Origin: Streptomyces sp. NBC_00490
GTDB lineage: Bacteria > Actinomycetota > Actinomycetes > Streptomycetales > Streptomycetaceae
DNA length: 64,000 nt
Direction of reading: 5' to 3'
Assembly: GCF_036013645.1 (NCBI RefSeq)
Contig: NZ_CP107869.1
Coordinates: forward strand, 4,092,001 to 4,156,000
Below, in pieces: positions 35,917-44,951 of the stretch; position 1 is the first letter of the stretch, and every line of letters begins with the position of its first letter. The notes below the pieces were generated by a model. It saw only the letters and a list, made by a program, of their open reading frames with translations, did no database searches and was not told the DNA's origin. Position numbers and translations under genes: made by a program.

Positions 35917-36852
35917 ATGAGTCGTGCCGTGCGTGTCCTGAGCGGATACGGGTCCTCTGGGACCTGGGAGTTCGCCGTTGCCGCGCCTCATCCCCGGGTG
36001 CGGCCCGCGATCATCAGCTATCGCGGGGTCCGGGTCGCCATGAAGGGGCCCCGGCGGCGGCTGGAGGCGCCCATCGGGGCGGCCACACTGCTGCTCGGGT
36101 TCGAGGAGCCCGTACGGATCTCCCGCGCGGGACGCGCCCCCGACACCCTCGTGTCCGTGTTCTGCGGGCCCACGACGACCCCCGCCGTCGGAGAGCACGA
36201 GGGACGACTCTCCGGCATCGAGGTGCTGTTGGCGCCCTGGGCGGCCTTCACTCTCTTCGGGACGCCGCAGTACGAACTCGCCAACCGGACCGTCGATCCG
36301 GACGAGCTGCCGCACGCCTTGTCCCACCGGGTCGGTGAACTCGCTTCCGCCCTGGCCGCGTTGCCGTCGTGGGAGTCACGGTTCGGCCTGCTGGACGAGG
36401 TGTTCGCGCGGTGGTTCGCGGCCGGTACGCCCTGCTCGGACCGGGTCGTGCGGGCATGGGCGGAGCTGGTGCGAAGCGGGGGTGTGATGCCGGTGCCGCG
36501 GCTCGCCGACGAGGTCGGGTGGAGTGTGCGGCAGCTGGAGAGCCGGTTCCGGGAGCAGATCGGGATCGGACCCAAGGCGGCGGGCCGGGTGCTGCGGTTG
36601 CAGCGGGCTCGGCGGCTGCTGGCGGCGGGGCGGGGGCAGGCGGAGACCGCGGCGGTGTGCGGGTACTACGACCAGGCCCATCTCAGCGGTGAGTTCAAGG
36701 CGATGACCGGGTGCACACCGCGGGAGTTCACGCTGGCGCGGGGCGGGCCGGGCGGGGTGCCCGACGGTGACCGGATGACGGGCGAGGCGACGAGTCTGGT
36801 GCTCACGCCGGGTGGCGGTGCGGATTTCTCCAAGACCGGCGGTGTTGGCTGA
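35917..36852 (+). CDS. AraC/XylS-family transcriptional regulator
   Basis: A 311-residue regulator. The N-terminal half is a ligand-binding region without clear motifs; the C-terminal half (about residues 195–285) is the double helix-turn-helix with PRLADEVGWSVRQLESRFRE, VLRLQRARRLL and the second-helix signature VCGYYDQAHLSGEFKAMTGCTPREF. The ATG at 35917 has only a weak ribosome site; GTG 35899 in frame would add six residues. It follows the inositol-type isomerase on the same strand behind a hairpin repeat and may regulate nearby catabolic genes, which is inference. Confidence 0.9.
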   Translation: MSRAVRVLSGYGSSGTWEFAVAAPHPRVRPAIISYRGVRVAMKGPRRRLEAPIGAATLLLGFEEPVRISRAGRAPDTLVSVFCGPTTTPAVGEHEGRLSGIEVLLAPWAAFTLFGTPQYELANRTVDPDELPHALSHRVGELASALAALPSWESRFGLLDEVFARWFAAGTPCSDRVVRAWAELVRSGGVMPVPRLADEVGWSVRQLESRFREQIGIGPKAAGRVLRLQRARRLLAAGRGQAETAAVCGYYDQAHLSGEFKAMTGCTPREFTLARGGPGGVPDGDRMTGEATSLVLTPGGGADFSKTGGVG

Positions 36853-37239
36853 ATGCAGTCTGTGACCGCCGGCGCGGAGCCGCTCGTCCGGCCACGGGGG
36901 ACGGGGGAGCCGGCGGGCCGGGCCCGGCGCAGCGGGTCCGGCCCGTCCTCGCGCCCACGCCCGACCGCACGCCGTGAGGGGTGCTCCGCGTCCCGATGTC
37001 AACGCGCCCCGCCCATGGGCCCGCGTACGCCTTTGCTGCACTCCCGTCACAAACACCCCCTTCGTGTCACACATGTCGCGTGTACGCGGGTCTTGCGTCA
37101 CACGCGGTACACAGGCCCTGACTTGCAGTCACTCAGCGTCGTTCACCGGGCACAGGCTTTGTGATCGCCAGCGCAGCGCCCGGTACCCCCGACGGCCGTT
37201 CCCGGCCGGCGCCGCGGTGCGCGCGAGGAGGTGCCACTC
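36853..37239 (+). other. 387-bp non-coding gap with repeated GTCAC motifs
   Basis: I see no supported gene here. The stretch contains three related motifs: CGTCACAA at 37045, CGTGTCACAC near 37064 (GTGTCACAC is itself palindromic) and GCGTCACACGC at 37095–37105. They lie 140–200 bases upstream of the small helix-turn-helix gene and could be operator repeats for it. Confidence 0.4.
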
Positions 37240-37440
37240 ATGACCGACCGAAGGCTCTGGTCGTACAAGGAGATCGCGGCGCACATCCGGGTGCAGCCGG
37301 ACACCGTGCGGTCGTACCGCAAGCACGGGCTGCTCCCGCCGCCCGACCATGTCGAGGGCGGCAAGCCGTTCTGGTACGCGGACACCGTCCGCAAGTGGGT
37401 CGCCGCGCGCCCGGGCAACCGTGGGCGCAGAGAGGACTGA
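37240..37440 (+). CDS. Small MerR/excisionase-like helix-turn-helix protein
   Basis: A 66-residue DNA-binding protein consisting of one winged-helix module: LWSYKEIAAHIRVQPDTVRSYRKHG is the recognition region (given by its ends), and FWYADTVRKWVAARP follows. It resembles MerR/AlpA/BldC-type single-domain regulators and excisionase-like proteins. ATG 37240 has GAGGAGG 8 bases upstream; the GTG at 37231 in frame is less well placed. It stands alone between two gaps, with a strong terminator downstream. No phage genes are nearby, so a chromosomal regulator is more likely than an excisionase. Confidence 0.85.
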   Translation: MTDRRLWSYKEIAAHIRVQPDTVRSYRKHGLLPPPDHVEGGKPFWYADTVRKWVAARPGNRGRRED

Positions 37441-37461
37441 GACACCTCCCGTCGTGTCCAA

Positions 37462-37495
37462 GGGTGCCTGCGTACGGCTCGCGGGCACCCCTTTT
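37462..37495 (+). terminator. Intrinsic terminator after the small HTH gene
   Basis: GGGTGCCTGCG at 37462–37472 pairs with CGCGGGCACCC at 37480–37490 (one G·T pair) over a 7-base loop and is followed by CTTTT. Confidence 0.85.
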
Positions 37496-37558
37496 CGTGG
37501 TGCCGGCGGCCACGAAAATCGCGGGCCGGAAGGAGGTCGCCTCTGACACAGTCACCCC

Positions 37559-38125
37559 ATGAGCGACTTCTCTGTCAAACCTGTCCTCACCGGCGAGAAG
37601 ACCGTGCTGCGCCCGTTCACGGAGGCGGACGCGGAGGGCATGTGGGAGATCATCGGCGACGCGGAGGTCACCCACTTCACGGGCGACCCGCCCGACGAGA
37701 TCACCCCGGAGCGGCTGAGGGACTGGTACGGCTCCCGCAGCGCTCAGCCGGACCGCCTCGACCTCGCCGTCACCGACGCCGCCACCGGTGAACTCGTCGG
37801 CGAGGTCGTGCTCTACGAGTGGGACCCCGGCGCCCGCAGCTGCACCTTCCGCACGCTCATCGGCCCGCGGGGACGCGGCCGGGGCATCGGCACGGAGGCG
37901 ACCCGGCTCGTCGTCGGGTACGGCTTCCAGCGACTCGGTCTGCACCGGATCCAGCTGGAGGCGTACGCCTTCAACCACCGGGCGCTGCGCGTGTACGAGA
38001 AGGCCGGGTTCGTACGGGAGGGGCTCCGGCGGGAGACCGAGTTCAAGCACGGCGCATGGGTCGACGAAGTCGTCATGGGCATCCTCGACCGTGACTGGGC
38101 CGCCCTCACCGCCACGGCTCGATGA
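37559..38125 (+). CDS. GNAT acetyltransferase (RimJ/RimL-like)
   Basis: A 188-residue acetyltransferase of the Acetyltransf_3 type. The acetyl-CoA P-loop reads RGRGIGTEA after the long LIGPRG strand, and LGLHRIQLEAYAFNHRALRVYEKAGF is the conserved C-terminal block (given by its ends). These enzymes acetylate N-termini, amino groups or small molecules; the substrate is not known. ATG 37559 begins MSDFSVKPV. Its 3' end overlaps the convergent alcohol dehydrogenase gene by 20 bases. Confidence 0.9.
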   Translation: MSDFSVKPVLTGEKTVLRPFTEADAEGMWEIIGDAEVTHFTGDPPDEITPERLRDWYGSRSAQPDRLDLAVTDAATGELVGEVVLYEWDPGARSCTFRTLIGPRGRGRGIGTEATRLVVGYGFQRLGLHRIQLEAYAFNHRALRVYEKAGFVREGLRRETEFKHGAWVDEVVMGILDRDWAALTATAR

Positions 38126-39149
38126 CCGTCACCCCCGCCCCCGGTGCCGTGCCCATCGCGGCCAGCGCGGCGGGTGTCGCGTCCAGGTCGATCGAGGACG
38201 TCACCAGCAGATCGGGCCGCAGCACGCCCGCCCGGACCAGCTCCAGCATCGGCGGGTAGGTGTGCGCGGCCATGCCGTGGCTGCCGAGGAGTTCGAGCTC
38301 CAGGGCGATCACGCGGGCCATCGGAACCGGGGTCGTGCCGGTGGGTGAGGGCAGCAGGCCGACCTGGACGTGCCGGCCCCGGCGGCGCAGCGAGTCGACC
38401 GAGGCCGCGCAGGTGACGGGCGAGCCGAGGGCGTCCAGCGACAGATGGGCGCCGCCGCCGGTCAGTTCGCGGACCGCCGCCCCCGTGTCCCCGGCCTTCG
38501 ACGCGTCCACGCACTGCGCCGCGCCGAACTTCCGTGCCAGGTCCAGCGCCTGCGGGGACACGTCCACCGCCACCACCCTCGCCCCCGACGCCGCCGCGAT
38601 CATCACCGCCGACAGGCCCACCCCGCCGCAGCCGTGCACCGCGACCCACTCCCCCGCGGCGGCCCTTCCCTGTTGCACGACCGCGCGGAACGCCGTGGCG
38701 AAACGGCAGCCGAGCCCCGCGGCGGTGGCGTAGGAGAGGTCGTCGGGGATCGCCACGAGGTTCACGTCGGCGTGGTCCAGGGCCACGTACTGGGCGAACG
38801 AACCCCAGTGGGTGAAGCCCGGCTGGGTCTGGTGCGGGCAGATCTGGTGGTCGCCTGCGGCGCAGGTCGCGCAGGAGCCGCAGGCGCAGACGAAGGGGAC
38901 GGTCACTCTCTCGCCGGGGCGCCAGGCGGTGACCGCGGTGCCGACCGCTTCCACGACACCGGCGAGTTCGTGGCCGGGTACGTGGGGGAGGGTGATGTCC
39001 GGGTCGTGGCCCTGCCAGCCGTGCCAGTCGCTTCGGCAGAGGCCGGTGGCTTCTACGCGTACGACGACTCCGTGCGCGGGGGGTGCGGGGTCGGGGACCT
39101 CGCGTACCTCTGCCGGGTCACCGTATTGCTCGAAGACCACCGCTCGCAT
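38106..39149 (-). CDS. Zinc-dependent alcohol dehydrogenase (MDR family)
   Basis: A 347-residue medium-chain dehydrogenase. Catalytic-zinc ligands appear as GLCRSDWHGWQGHD and PGHELAG; the structural zinc cluster is CACGSCATCAAGDHQIC with four cysteines; the NAD(P) motif is GCGGVGLSAVMIA. It oxidises an alcohol or reduces an aldehyde in the cytoplasm. ATG 39149 is preferred to the open frame reaching 39236, because the family begins MRAVVFEQYGD and GGGGATGG lies just upstream. The first 32 bases overlap the end of the MMPL gene on the same strand; the 3' end overlaps the convergent GNAT gene. Confidence 0.92.
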   Translation of the reverse strand: MRAVVFEQYGDPAEVREVPDPAPPAHGVVVRVEATGLCRSDWHGWQGHDPDITLPHVPGHELAGVVEAVGTAVTAWRPGERVTVPFVCACGSCATCAAGDHQICPHQTQPGFTHWGSFAQYVALDHADVNLVAIPDDLSYATAAGLGCRFATAFRAVVQQGRAAAGEWVAVHGCGGVGLSAVMIAAASGARVVAVDVSPQALDLARKFGAAQCVDASKAGDTGAAVRELTGGGAHLSLDALGSPVTCAASVDSLRRRGRHVQVGLLPSPTGTTPVPMARVIALELELLGSHGMAAHTYPPMLELVRAGVLRPDLLVTSSIDLDATPAALAAMGTAPGAGVTVIEPWR

Positions 39150-41370
39150 CTGCCATCCCCTCGCCGTTTTCGTCTGCGGGTACATCGTGGCTGGTCGCGC
39201 CGTTCCCCGCGTCCCTGTCGGGGCGCTCATCGCCACCCTCGCTCAAGCCGAACCGTTCGTGGAACCTCCGCAGCGGTCCCGGCGCCCACCACGTCGCCCG
39301 TCCCGTCAGCTTCATCACCGCCGGGACCAGCAGGCTCCGTACGATCATCGCGTCCATCACGACCGCCAGGGCGATGCCCAGGCCCAGCATCTTGGTGTTC
39401 GTGACCCGTGACGTGCCGATCGCGACCATGACCACCGCCAGGATCACCGCCGCCGCCGTGATCAGGCCGCCCGTGCGCTGGAGGCCGTGGCGGACCGCCT
39501 CGTTGTGGTCGCCTGTCGTGTCGTACTCCTCCTTGATGCGGGACAGGAGGAAGACGCCGTAGTCCATGGAGAGACCGAAGGCCACGCAGAACATCAGGAC
39601 CGGGAGGGTCGTCTCGATCGAGCCGGGGCTGGTGAAGCCCAGCGGGCCGGAGAGGTGGCCGTCCTGGAAGACCCAGACCACCGCGCCGAACATGGCCGTC
39701 AGACTGAGCGCGTTGAGCACCACCGCCTGGATCGGTATCAGCACACTGCCGGTCAGGAGGAAAACCAGGAGCAGGGTGACGATCACTATGAAGGCGACCG
39801 CCCAGGGCAGTTGCTCGGCTATCGCGTCCTTGGAGTCGACGAGGACGGCCGCGGTACCGGTCACGCTGGTGTCGAAGGGGGCGTCCGTGGAGCGCAGTTC
39901 GCCCACGAGTCGCTGAGCCGCGTCATCGACCGCCTCGCCCGTCGGCTGCACCGTGAAGTACGCCGACTCACCGTTCACCAGAGGGCCGTCGACCCTCAGC
40001 ACCCCGGGGAGCTCGGCGATCCGCTCCTTGTACGCGGCGTACTGCGCTTCGCTCGCGCGGCCCTCCGCCAGGACTTCCAGGCCGCCGCCGGGGCTGCCCG
40101 GGAAGCCGTCCCTGATGTGCTGCTGCACGACATGGGACTCGGCGGTCGAGGGCAGCTGGCGGTCGTCGGCGGTGCCGAACCTCACGCCCAGGAAGGGGAG
40201 CCCCAGCAGGACGAGGACCGCGGTGGTGCCGAGGGCGAAGAAGGGGGCCCGGCGCATGACGAGCGTCGCCGCGCGGGCCCAGGCCGCGCCTTCCCTGGCG
40301 GGCCGGGCGCGGCGGAACAGGCGCCGCAGGTCCCAGGAGTCGACCCGCTCTCCCAGCAGAACCAGCGCCGCCGGGAGCAGGATCAGCGCGGCCGCCGCGG
40401 CCAGCAGGACGACCGCGATGCCGGCGTAGGCGAAGGAGCGCAGGAAGTACTGCGGGAAGAGCAGCATCGCCGCCAGGGAGACCGCGACGGTGAGGGCCGA
40501 GAAGAGGACCGTGCGGCCGGCCGTGCGCAGGGTGGTGCCGACCGCGGTCGACGGGTCTGCGCCGCCGGCCAGTTCCTCGCGGAAGCGGCGGACGATGAAC
40601 AGGGCGTAGTCGATGGCCAGGCCGAGGCCGAGGGCCGTGGTGAGGTTCATCGCGAAGACCGAGACGTCGGTGAACTCGGTCAGGCCGCGCAGCACCGCGT
40701 TGGTGCCCAGGATCGCCACGATGCCGATGCCGAGGGGCAGCAGGGCGGCGACCGCGCTGCCGAAGACCATCACCAGCAGGACGAGCGTCACCGGCAGGGC
40801 GATCAGCTCGGCCCGGGTGAGGTCCTCCTGGATGATCGTCTGCATCTCGTGCCGCACGGCGACCGGGCCGCCGATCGTCACCTCCACCGGGCCGTGCGCA
40901 CCGCGGAACGAGGGCGCGAGGCGGTCCAGGGTCGTGCCCATCACCTTCTCGTCGCCCGTGATGCGGGCGGCGATCAGCGCCTCATGGCCGTCCTCCGCGC
41001 GCAGGGCCGGGGCGCCGGTGGCCCAGTAGGAGCCGACGCCCGTCACGCCCTTCTCGCCCGCCAGCCGCTCCGTCAGCCGCTCGGCCTCGGCCGCGACCGC
41101 CGGGTCGTCCACCGAGGCACTCCCCGCGTCGACCAGGAGCAGGAGGTTGGGCTGGGAGTCCGGGAACTCGCGCTCCAGCGCCTTGGTCGCGTACGTGGAC
41201 TCGGCGTCCGGGTCCTCCCAGCCGCCGGCGCCCATGCGGTCGGCGACCCCGCTGCCGGCCAGCACGGCGAGCACGGTGAGCACGAGGGCCGCGAGCAGGG
41301 CCAGCCTCGGACGGGCGGTCACGAGCTTGGTCCAGCCTCCGGTGCGCGGCGGCTTGTCGACTTCGGTCAT
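39118..41370 (-). CDS. MMPL/RND-family membrane transporter
   Basis: A 750-residue transporter with two repeated halves, each with one leading helix, a large extracytoplasmic domain and a cluster of five helices. The proton-relay motifs GLGLAIDYALFIV and AFGLSMDYGVFLL mark the first and second half. MMPL proteins export lipids, glycolipids or drugs. The ATG at 41370 follows AAGGGGA on the minus strand. It is divergent from a TetR gene with two operator palindromes between them, so it is probably an efflux pump controlled by that repressor. The last about 20 codons run through a dispersed repeat and into the next gene, suggesting the C-terminus was lengthened. Confidence 0.92.
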   Translation of the reverse strand: MTEVDKPPRTGGWTKLVTARPRLALLAALVLTVLAVLAGSGVADRMGAGGWEDPDAESTYATKALEREFPDSQPNLLLLVDAGSASVDDPAVAAEAERLTERLAGEKGVTGVGSYWATGAPALRAEDGHEALIAARITGDEKVMGTTLDRLAPSFRGAHGPVEVTIGGPVAVRHEMQTIIQEDLTRAELIALPVTLVLLVMVFGSAVAALLPLGIGIVAILGTNAVLRGLTEFTDVSVFAMNLTTALGLGLAIDYALFIVRRFREELAGGADPSTAVGTTLRTAGRTVLFSALTVAVSLAAMLLFPQYFLRSFAYAGIAVVLLAAAAALILLPAALVLLGERVDSWDLRRLFRRARPAREGAAWARAATLVMRRAPFFALGTTAVLVLLGLPFLGVRFGTADDRQLPSTAESHVVQQHIRDGFPGSPGGGLEVLAEGRASEAQYAAYKERIAELPGVLRVDGPLVNGESAYFTVQPTGEAVDDAAQRLVGELRSTDAPFDTSVTGTAAVLVDSKDAIAEQLPWAVAFIVIVTLLLVFLLTGSVLIPIQAVVLNALSLTAMFGAVVWVFQDGHLSGPLGFTSPGSIETTLPVLMFCVAFGLSMDYGVFLLSRIKEEYDTTGDHNEAVRHGLQRTGGLITAAAVILAVVMVAIGTSRVTNTKMLGLGIALAVVMDAMIVRSLLVPAVMKLTGRATWWAPGPLRRFHERFGLSEGGDERPDRDAGNGATSHDVPADENGEGMADASGGLRAIR
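39187..39215 (+). repeat. Dispersed Streptomyces repeat, copy 3, inside a coding region
   Basis: GTGGCTGGTCGCGCCGTTCC followed by CCGCGTCCCT differs at two positions from the copies at 26151 and 35868. It lies inside the 3' end of the MMPL gene, encoding part of its polar C-terminal tail, just before the start of the alcohol dehydrogenase gene. Confidence 0.7.
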
Positions 41371-41434
41371 CGTGCGGTGTCCCCTTCACCAGGCAGCATG
41401 GATCTGCCACTGCCTTGCCATAGACTGACAAACA

Positions 41435-41477
41435 CGAGACATCGCTCGCGTTTCTCCAGAATGCGAGCGACCGCTCG
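41435..41477. promoter_or_regulatory. Two TetR-type operator palindromes
   Basis: CGAGACATCGCTCG (41435–41448) and CGAGCGACCGCTCG (41464–41477) are two 14-base inverted repeats with consensus CGAG-N6-CTCG, centred 29 bases apart in the 143-bp region between the divergent MMPL and TetR genes. They are very likely sites for the adjacent repressor controlling both genes. Confidence 0.7.
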
Positions 41478-41513
41478 TGTTGTCAATCCTGTTCGGAGAG
41501 TTGGGGATAACGC

Positions 41514-42179
41514 GTGCCCGCGAACGAGGAGAAGGACCCGCCACGCCGCCGCCAGGCCCGCGGAGAACGCCGTATCGCACAGCTGCTCGAAGCCGCGGCC
41601 TCGGTCTTCTGCACGACCGGCTACACGGCCGCGAGCACCAACGCCATCGCGCGCGAGGCGGGCGTCTCACCGGGCACGCTCTACCAGTTCTTCCCGAACA
41701 AGGAAGCGATCGCCATCGAGCTCGGCGGCCGGCTCGTGCACGAGATGCAGGAGGCCTACGGCGAGGCGCTCGCACCCGTCGACCCGACGACCCCGCTGGA
41801 GCAGGCGGTGGGCACCATCGTCGACCGGTTCATCGACTTCAACTGCCGGCACCCGGTGTTCTTCGCGCTGATGCACGGCCCCGACATCCCCGGCCGGATC
41901 GCCGAGCAGCACGACGCCCTGCACACGACCCTCGTCGCCCGCGTCGAGAACCTGCTCCGCTCGTTCATGCCCGAGGCGCCCCAGGCCGCGATCACCCGTG
42001 TCGCGCACATGGCGCTGGGGATGTACATGGCTGGCCTGGAGCTCGTCCTCGCCCACGAGGGCGCCGAACGGGACGCGTATGTCCAGGAGTTGAAGAACGC
42101 CCTGGTCCGCTATCTCGAGCCGCTCGTGGGAGCCGGCCTCGGCCTGCCGGACGGACTCACCACGACCCCGACCGCCTGA
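41514..42179 (+). CDS. TetR-family transcriptional repressor
   Basis: A 221-residue regulator with the N-terminal TetR helix-turn-helix: RIAQLLEAAASVFCTTGYTA, then TNAIAREAGVSPGTLYQFFPNKEAI. The C-terminal half is the ligand-binding, dimerising domain with a TetR_C-type stretch HPVFFALMHGPDI. GTG 41514 has GGGGA 6 bases upstream. It is divergent from the MMPL transporter and probably releases two operator sites on binding a transported compound. It does not share a promoter with the copper genes 235 bases downstream. Confidence 0.92.
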   Translation: MPANEEKDPPRRRQARGERRIAQLLEAAASVFCTTGYTAASTNAIAREAGVSPGTLYQFFPNKEAIAIELGGRLVHEMQEAYGEALAPVDPTTPLEQAVGTIVDRFIDFNCRHPVFFALMHGPDIPGRIAEQHDALHTTLVARVENLLRSFMPEAPQAAITRVAHMALGMYMAGLELVLAHEGAERDAYVQELKNALVRYLEPLVGAGLGLPDGLTTTPTA

Positions 42180-42349
42180 CCGGCGGTGTGCTGCCGTCGC
42201 ATCGGCGTCTCGCTGCCGCACGCTCTGTGGGACTCGACACACGGCATCGCGCTGTGGTTGGCGACGCTGCCGGCGAGCACCCGTCCGGACAGGGAGCTGG
42301 CCCTTTTCGGCGTCGCGTGGATGCGGGCTCCGACGCGGCGGGAGCCTTC

Positions 42350-42377
42350 TTGGATAAATACCCCCTAGGGGTATAGT
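42350..42377 (+). promoter_or_regulatory. Copper-responsive promoter with CsoR-like operator
   Basis: TTGGAT (42350–42355) and TATAGT (42372–42377) form a -35/-10 pair with 16-base spacing. ATACCCCCTAGGGGTAT at 42358–42374 (arms ATACCCC and GGGGTAT) fills the spacer and overlaps the -10, the layout of a CsoR repressor site. Copper binding to CsoR would open the copZ–copA promoter. No csoR gene is in this window. The rest of the 234-bp gap after the TetR gene holds nothing I can support. Confidence 0.75.
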
Positions 42378-42413
42378 GGGTAACGGCCCACATCCCTCGA
42401 CGAGGAGAACGAC

Positions 42414-42653
42414 ATGAGCGCCCAGACCGACACCCAGGGTTCCGTCACCACCGTCTACAAGGTGAGCGGGATGAGCTGTGGACACTGCGAGGGTTCCGTG
42501 TCCGGCGAGCTCTCCGAGATCGCGGGGGTGACCTCGGTGAAGGCCGTCGCGTCGAGCGGTGAGGTCACGGTCGTGTCGCAGGCCCCGCTCGACGAGGAGG
42601 CGGTGCGCGCGGCCGTGGACGAGGCCGGGTTCGAGCTCGTCGGCAAGGCCTGA
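42414..42653 (+). CDS. copZ: Copper chaperone (CopZ)
   Basis: A 79-residue heavy-metal-associated domain protein. The Cu(I)-binding motif is MSCGHC with Cys22 and Cys25. The ferredoxin-like beta-alpha-beta fold of HMA domains covers the whole protein. CopZ shuttles Cu(I) to the ATPase encoded next. ATG 42414 has GAGGAG 6 bases upstream. It is the first gene behind a CsoR-like promoter, so copper-induced. Confidence 0.93.
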   Translation: MSAQTDTQGSVTTVYKVSGMSCGHCEGSVSGELSEIAGVTSVKAVASSGEVTVVSQAPLDEEAVRAAVDEAGFELVGKA

Positions 42654-42731
42654 CCCCACCCCCTCACCAAGGGCCGTGCCGACCGGTCGAGACCGGTCCC
42701 GCACGGCCCGGCCCGTTTCCTGGAGTACGGC

Positions 42732-44951
42732 ATGACCACCACCGAGACCCCGATAACGCCGACCGCCTCCGAAGTCGAGCTCCTCATCGGCGGGATGACC
42801 TGTGCCTCCTGCGCGGCTCGTGTGGAGAAGAAGCTCAACCGGATGGACGGGGTCACCGCCACGGTGAACTACGCCACCGAGAAGGCGAAGGTCACCTTCG
42901 CCGGGGGCGTCGGGGTCGCCGACCTGATCGCCACGGTGGTGAAGACCGGGTACACGGCACAGGAGCCGGCGCCGCCACGGGAGGCAGCGGCGGACGAGGA
43001 CCCGGAGTTGACGTCGCTACGGCAGCGTCTCGTCGTCGCCGCCGTGCTCGCCGTCCCCGTGGTGCTGCTCTCGATGGTCCCGGCCCTCCAGTTCGACAAT
43101 TGGCAGTGGCTCGCGCTCACCCTCGCCTCCCCCGTCGTCGTCTGGGGCGGGCTGCCCTTCCACCAGGCCGCCTGGACGAACGCGCGGCACGCCGCGGCCA
43201 CCATGGACACGCTGGTCTCGCTGGGCACCCTGGCCGCGTTCGGCTGGTCGCTGTGGGCGCTGTTCTTCGGTGACGCGGGCATGGCGGGCATGAAGGACGA
43301 GTTCGCGTTCACCGTCTCCCGCGCGCAGGGCGCCTCGACCATCTATCTCGAAGTGGCCGCAGGGGTCACCGTGTTCATCCTGCTCGGGCGCTATCTGGAG
43401 GCACGTTCCAAGCGGCGCGCGGGGGCGGCGCTGCGGGCGCTGATGGAGCTGGGCGCCAAGGACGTGGCCGTGCTGCGGGACGGGCGCGAGGTGCGGATCC
43501 CGGTGGGCCGGCTGGCGGTCGGGGACCGGTTCGTCGTACGGCCCGGGGAGAAGGTCGCCACCGACGGCACCGTCGTCGAGGGTGCCTCCGCCGTGGACGC
43601 GTCGATGCTGACCGGGGAGTCGGTGCCGGTGGACGTGACGGTGGGGTCCGCCGTCGCGGGCGCGACCGTGAACGTCGGCGGGCGGCTCGTCGTGGCGGCC
43701 ACGCGCGTGGGCGCCGACACGCAGCTCGCGCGGATGGCGAAGCTCGTCGAGGAGGCGCAGAACGGCAAGGCCGAGGTGCAGCGGCTCGCCGACCGGATCT
43801 CCGCCGTGTTCGTGCCGGCCGTGATCCTGATCGCCGTCGCCACCTTCGGGGCCTGGCTGGGCCTCGCCGGGGACACGGTCGCCGCGTTCACCGCGGCCGT
43901 CGCCGTGCTGATCATCGCCTGTCCGTGCGCGCTGGGACTGGCCACGCCGACCGCGCTGATGGTCGGCACGGGGCGCGGGGCGCAGCTGGGCATCCTCATC
44001 AAGGGGCCCGAGGTGCTGGAGTCCACGCGCCGGGTCGACACCGTCGTACTCGACAAGACCGGCACGGTGACCACCGGACGCATGACCCTCCAGGAGGTCT
44101 ACGCCGTCGAGGGCACCGACGAGAAGCAGGTGCTGCGGCTCGCGGGGGCCCTGGAGCACGCCTCCGAGCACCCCGTCGCCCGGGCGGTCGCGGCCGGTGC
44201 CGAGGAGCGGGTCGGGCCGCTGCCGGAGGTCGAGGGGTTCGAGAACGTGCCCGGGCGGGGCGTGCGTGGGCGCGTGGAGGGCCGTGACGTGGCCGTGGGG
44301 CGCCTCCATGACGTCCTGCCGCAGGAGTTGGCCCGGATCAAGGAAGAGGCCGAGAGCGGCGGGCGTACGGCCGTGGTGGTCGGCTGGGACGGGGTGGCAC
44401 GGGGTGTCGTGGCCGTCGCGGACGCGGTGAAGGAGACCAGTGCCGAGGCGGTGCGGGAGCTGCGGGCGCTGGGGCTGACGCCGGTACTGCTGACCGGGGA
44501 CAACCGGGCGGTGGCGGAGGCGGTGGCCGCGCAGGTCGGGATCGAGCGGGTCGTCGCCGAGGTGCTGCCCGAGGACAAGGTCGACGTCGTACGGCGGTTG
44601 CGGGCCGAGGGGCGGGTCGTGGCCATGGTCGGGGACGGGGTCAACGACGCGGCCGCGCTCGCCACGGCGGACCTGGGGCTCGCCATGGGGACGGGGACGG
44701 ACGCGGCGATCGAGGCGAGTGATCTGACGCTGGTGCGCGGGGATCTTCGGGTGGCCGTCGACGCGATCAGGCTGTCGCGGCGGACGCTGGCGACGATCAA
44801 GGGCAATCTCGTGTGGGCGTTCGGCTACAACGTGGCGGCGCTGCCGCTGGCCGCCGCGGGGCTGTTGAACCCGATGATCGCGGGGGCCGCCATGGCCTTC
44901 TCCTCGGTCTTCGTGGTGACGAACAGCCTGCGTCTGCGCGCATTCCGTTGA
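42732..44951 (+). CDS. copA: Copper-translocating P-type ATPase (CopA)
   Basis: A 739-residue P1B-type ATPase that exports Cu(I). One N-terminal HMA domain has GMTCASC (Cys24, Cys27); the transport-site motif CPC is at residues 397–399; the phosphorylation site DKTGT begins at Asp441; EHPVARAV holds the nucleotide-binding HP, and [11 protein letters not shown] is the hinge motif. About eight membrane helices are present. It lies 78 bases after copZ with TGGAG 7 bases upstream and is expected to be co-transcribed with it. Confidence 0.95.
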   Translation: MTTTETPITPTASEVELLIGGMTCASCAARVEKKLNRMDGVTATVNYATEKAKVTFAGGVGVADLIATVVKTGYTAQEPAPPREAAADEDPELTSLRQRLVVAAVLAVPVVLLSMVPALQFDNWQWLALTLASPVVVWGGLPFHQAAWTNARHAAATMDTLVSLGTLAAFGWSLWALFFGDAGMAGMKDEFAFTVSRAQGASTIYLEVAAGVTVFILLGRYLEARSKRRAGAALRALMELGAKDVAVLRDGREVRIPVGRLAVGDRFVVRPGEKVATDGTVVEGASAVDASMLTGESVPVDVTVGSAVAGATVNVGGRLVVAATRVGADTQLARMAKLVEEAQNGKAEVQRLADRISAVFVPAVILIAVATFGAWLGLAGDTVAAFTAAVAVLIIACPCALGLATPTALMVGTGRGAQLGILIKGPEVLESTRRVDTVVLDKTGTVTTGRMTLQEVYAVEGTDEKQVLRLAGALEHASEHPVARAVAAGAEERVGPLPEVEGFENVPGRGVRGRVEGRDVAVGRLHDVLPQELARIKEEAESGGRTAVVVGWDGVARGVVAVADAVKETSAEAVRELRALGLTPVLLTGDNRAVAEAVAAQVGIERVVAEVLPEDKVDVVRRLRAEGRVVAMVGDGVNDAAALATADLGLAMGTGTDAAIEASDLTLVRGDLRVAVDAIRLSRRTLATIKGNLVWAFGYNVAALPLAAAGLLNPMIAGAAMAFSSVFVVTNSLRLRAFR

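Noticed and set aside
36853..37164. Possible 103-residue protein after the AraC-type gene
   Set aside because: No ribosome site, biased composition and repeated DNA motifs suggest a regulatory region.
37240..37440. Small HTH protein as a phage or integrative-element excisionase
   Set aside because: No integrase, att-like repeat or tRNA gene was seen nearby.
42186..42368. Possible 60-residue gene between TetR and the copper genes
   Set aside because: No convincing ribosome site, and its end overlaps the CsoR-like operator and promoter.
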